From Rhodobacterales bacterium (GTDB lineage Bacteria; Pseudomonadota; Alphaproteobacteria; Rhodobacterales; Rhodobacteraceae): a stretch of DNA of 6,517 bases. Numbering within the stretch: the stretch's first letter is position 1; each line of letters starts with the position of its first letter. The notes beneath the pieces are model-generated. The model did not search any database and was not told the DNA's origin. It was given only the letters and a program-made list of their open reading frames with translations. The translations under genes and the position numbers were made by a program. Location: the NCBI GenBank assembly GCA_013298485.1, contig JAAFHS010000157.1, forward strand, positions 1 through 6,517. The letters run 5' to 3'. This document shows, piece after piece, positions 5,665 through 6,517 of the stretch.

Positions 5665-6517
5665 ATGAACCCTTTGACCGGAACCCGCCTGCGCGAACGC
5701 CGCATCACGCTGGGGTTGCGGCAAGGGCAGGTGGCAGCGGGCGCGGGGATTTCGGCATCCTATCTCAACCTGATCGAACATAACCGGCGCAGTGTTTCGG
5801 GTGCTGTGCTGACGCGGCTGGCGGGGGTGCTTGATCTTGATCCGGCGGCGCTGACGGGGGCGGCGGAGGCAGCGCTGATGGATGCGTTGCGCGTGGCGGC
5901 GGCGGCGGTGGGGCAGGACGGGAGTGAGGCGCAGGCGTTCCTGGCGCGGTTCCCGGATTGGGCGGCGGTGCTGATGGCGCAGGCTGCACGGATGGCGGGG
6001 CTGGAACGGGCGGTGACGGCGTTGAACGACCGGCTGAACCATGACCCGCATCTGTCGGCCACGCTGCATGAGGTGCTGTCGGCCGCGGCGTCGGTGCGGG
6101 CGACGGCGGGGATACTGGCCGAGACCGAGGATATCGATCCGGACTGGCGCGCGCGGTTTCACCGCAATCTGGATCAGGACAGCGCGCGGATGTCGCTGGG
6201 GGCCGGGGCGCTGGTGGCGTATCTGGATGCGGCCGGGCGGGCGGAACAGGGGGCGGTGACACCGCAGGACGAGGTGGAGGGCTGGCTTGCCGCGCGGGGC
6301 TGGCGACTGGAGGAGGCGGAGGCGGGTGTTGTGGACGCGGCGGGGATCGCGGGACTCGCCACGGAGGCTGCGCGGGCACTCGCAAGGGAGCTGGCGTCGG
6401 TCGCGGTGGCGGATGCGGCGGCGATGCCGCTGGCGGCGTTTCAGGCGGCACTGGCGGAGTTGGGGCCGGACCCGGTAGCGCTGGCGGCACGGTTCGGGGG
6501 GGATGTGATCGCGGCGT
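5665..6517 (+). CDS. XRE-family, short-chain fatty acyl-CoA (ScfR/RamB-like) regulator, 3' end missing
   Basis: DNA-binding regulator of the family that senses short-chain acyl-CoA status and controls acetate, propionate or related carbon metabolism; the family link is established knowledge, the targets here are unknown. The first 284 residues are in the window, running off the right edge without a stop; related proteins are roughly 450-480 residues. An N-terminal Cro/C1-type helix-turn-helix spans about 5-62 (RLRERRITLGLRQGQVA, then ISASYLNLIEHNRR as recognition region). A helical, Ala-rich middle follows with the family stretch LNHDPHLSATLHEVLSA (about 124-140) and AETEDIDPDWRARFHRNLD (152-170). 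PVALAARFGGDVIAA at the edge resembles the segment that precedes the C-terminal ligand domain. No HExxH zinc motif and no His at all occurs in residues 190-284, so any ImmA/IrrE-like fold there is probably not a peptidase. It is separated from the transporter operon by a terminator. Confidence 0.88.
   Translation, partial: MNPLTGTRLRERRITLGLRQGQVAAGAGISASYLNLIEHNRRSVSGAVLTRLAGVLDLDPAALTGAAEAALMDALRVAAAAVGQDGSEAQAFLARFPDWAAVLMAQAARMAGLERAVTALNDRLNHDPHLSATLHEVLSAAASVRATAGILAETEDIDPDWRARFHRNLDQDSARMSLGAGALVAYLDAAGRAEQGAVTPQDEVEGWLAARGWRLEEAEAGVVDAAGIAGLATEAARALARELASVAVADAAAMPLAAFQAALAELGPDPVALAARFGGDVIAA

Noticed and set aside
5765..6490. 241-codon open frame on the - strand, extremely Pro/Ala-rich
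   Set aside because: An artefact of GC-rich codons of the regulator gene read backwards; no start signal or recognisable domain.

Overview
The window looks like chromosome from an alphaproteobacterium of the Rhodobacteraceae (Roseobacter group). The reasons are high GC with strong G/C third-position bias in most genes, a ScfR-type regulator whose N-terminus reads like its Rhodobacterales relatives, and a dihydropyrimidinase next to a NitT/TauT-type ABC transporter. The assignment comes from recognising protein families, not from a database search.

Layout, all genes on the + strand. (1) 1-1215: 3' part of a dihydropyrimidinase gene (hydA), entering from the left edge. (2) 1212-1661: a small unrecognised membrane protein of about 50% GC, overlapping hydA by 4 nt and the next gene by 4 nt. 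(3) 1658-2500: ABC transporter ATPase with all nucleotide-binding motifs but an odd C-terminal tail. (4) About 2444-2717: a non-coding, hairpin-rich, G/C-tract sequence that looks like an inserted repetitive element; it supplies the ATPase's last codons and the leader of the next gene. (5) 2727-3593 and 3590-4543: two permease genes overlapping by 4 nt; the second begins with about 65 extra residues encoded by DNA of only about 49% GC. (6) 4580-5563: an exported NMT1/THI5-like substrate-binding protein. (7) 5579-5609: a strong intrinsic terminator with a GCAA tetraloop. (8) 5665 to the right edge: a separate XRE-type regulator of the short-chain fatty acyl-CoA (ScfR/RamB-like) family, cut by the window end, with a TTTGCAAA palindrome in its leader.

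Genes 1-6 look like one transcription unit: the binding protein captures a small heterocyclic ligand in the periplasm, the two permeases and the ATPase import it, and dihydropyrimidinase opens a dihydropyrimidine ring in the cytoplasm. A pyrimidine or related compound is therefore the likely cargo, but this is inferred from gene neighbourhood only. The regulator after the terminator is probably its own unit.

No complete new system is evident. The unusual part is that an otherwise ordinary catabolic/transport operon seems to have been altered in three places: the low-GC membrane gene, the hairpin element, and the low-GC 5' end of the second permease. No tRNA, rRNA, CRISPR, transposase or riboswitch was seen.
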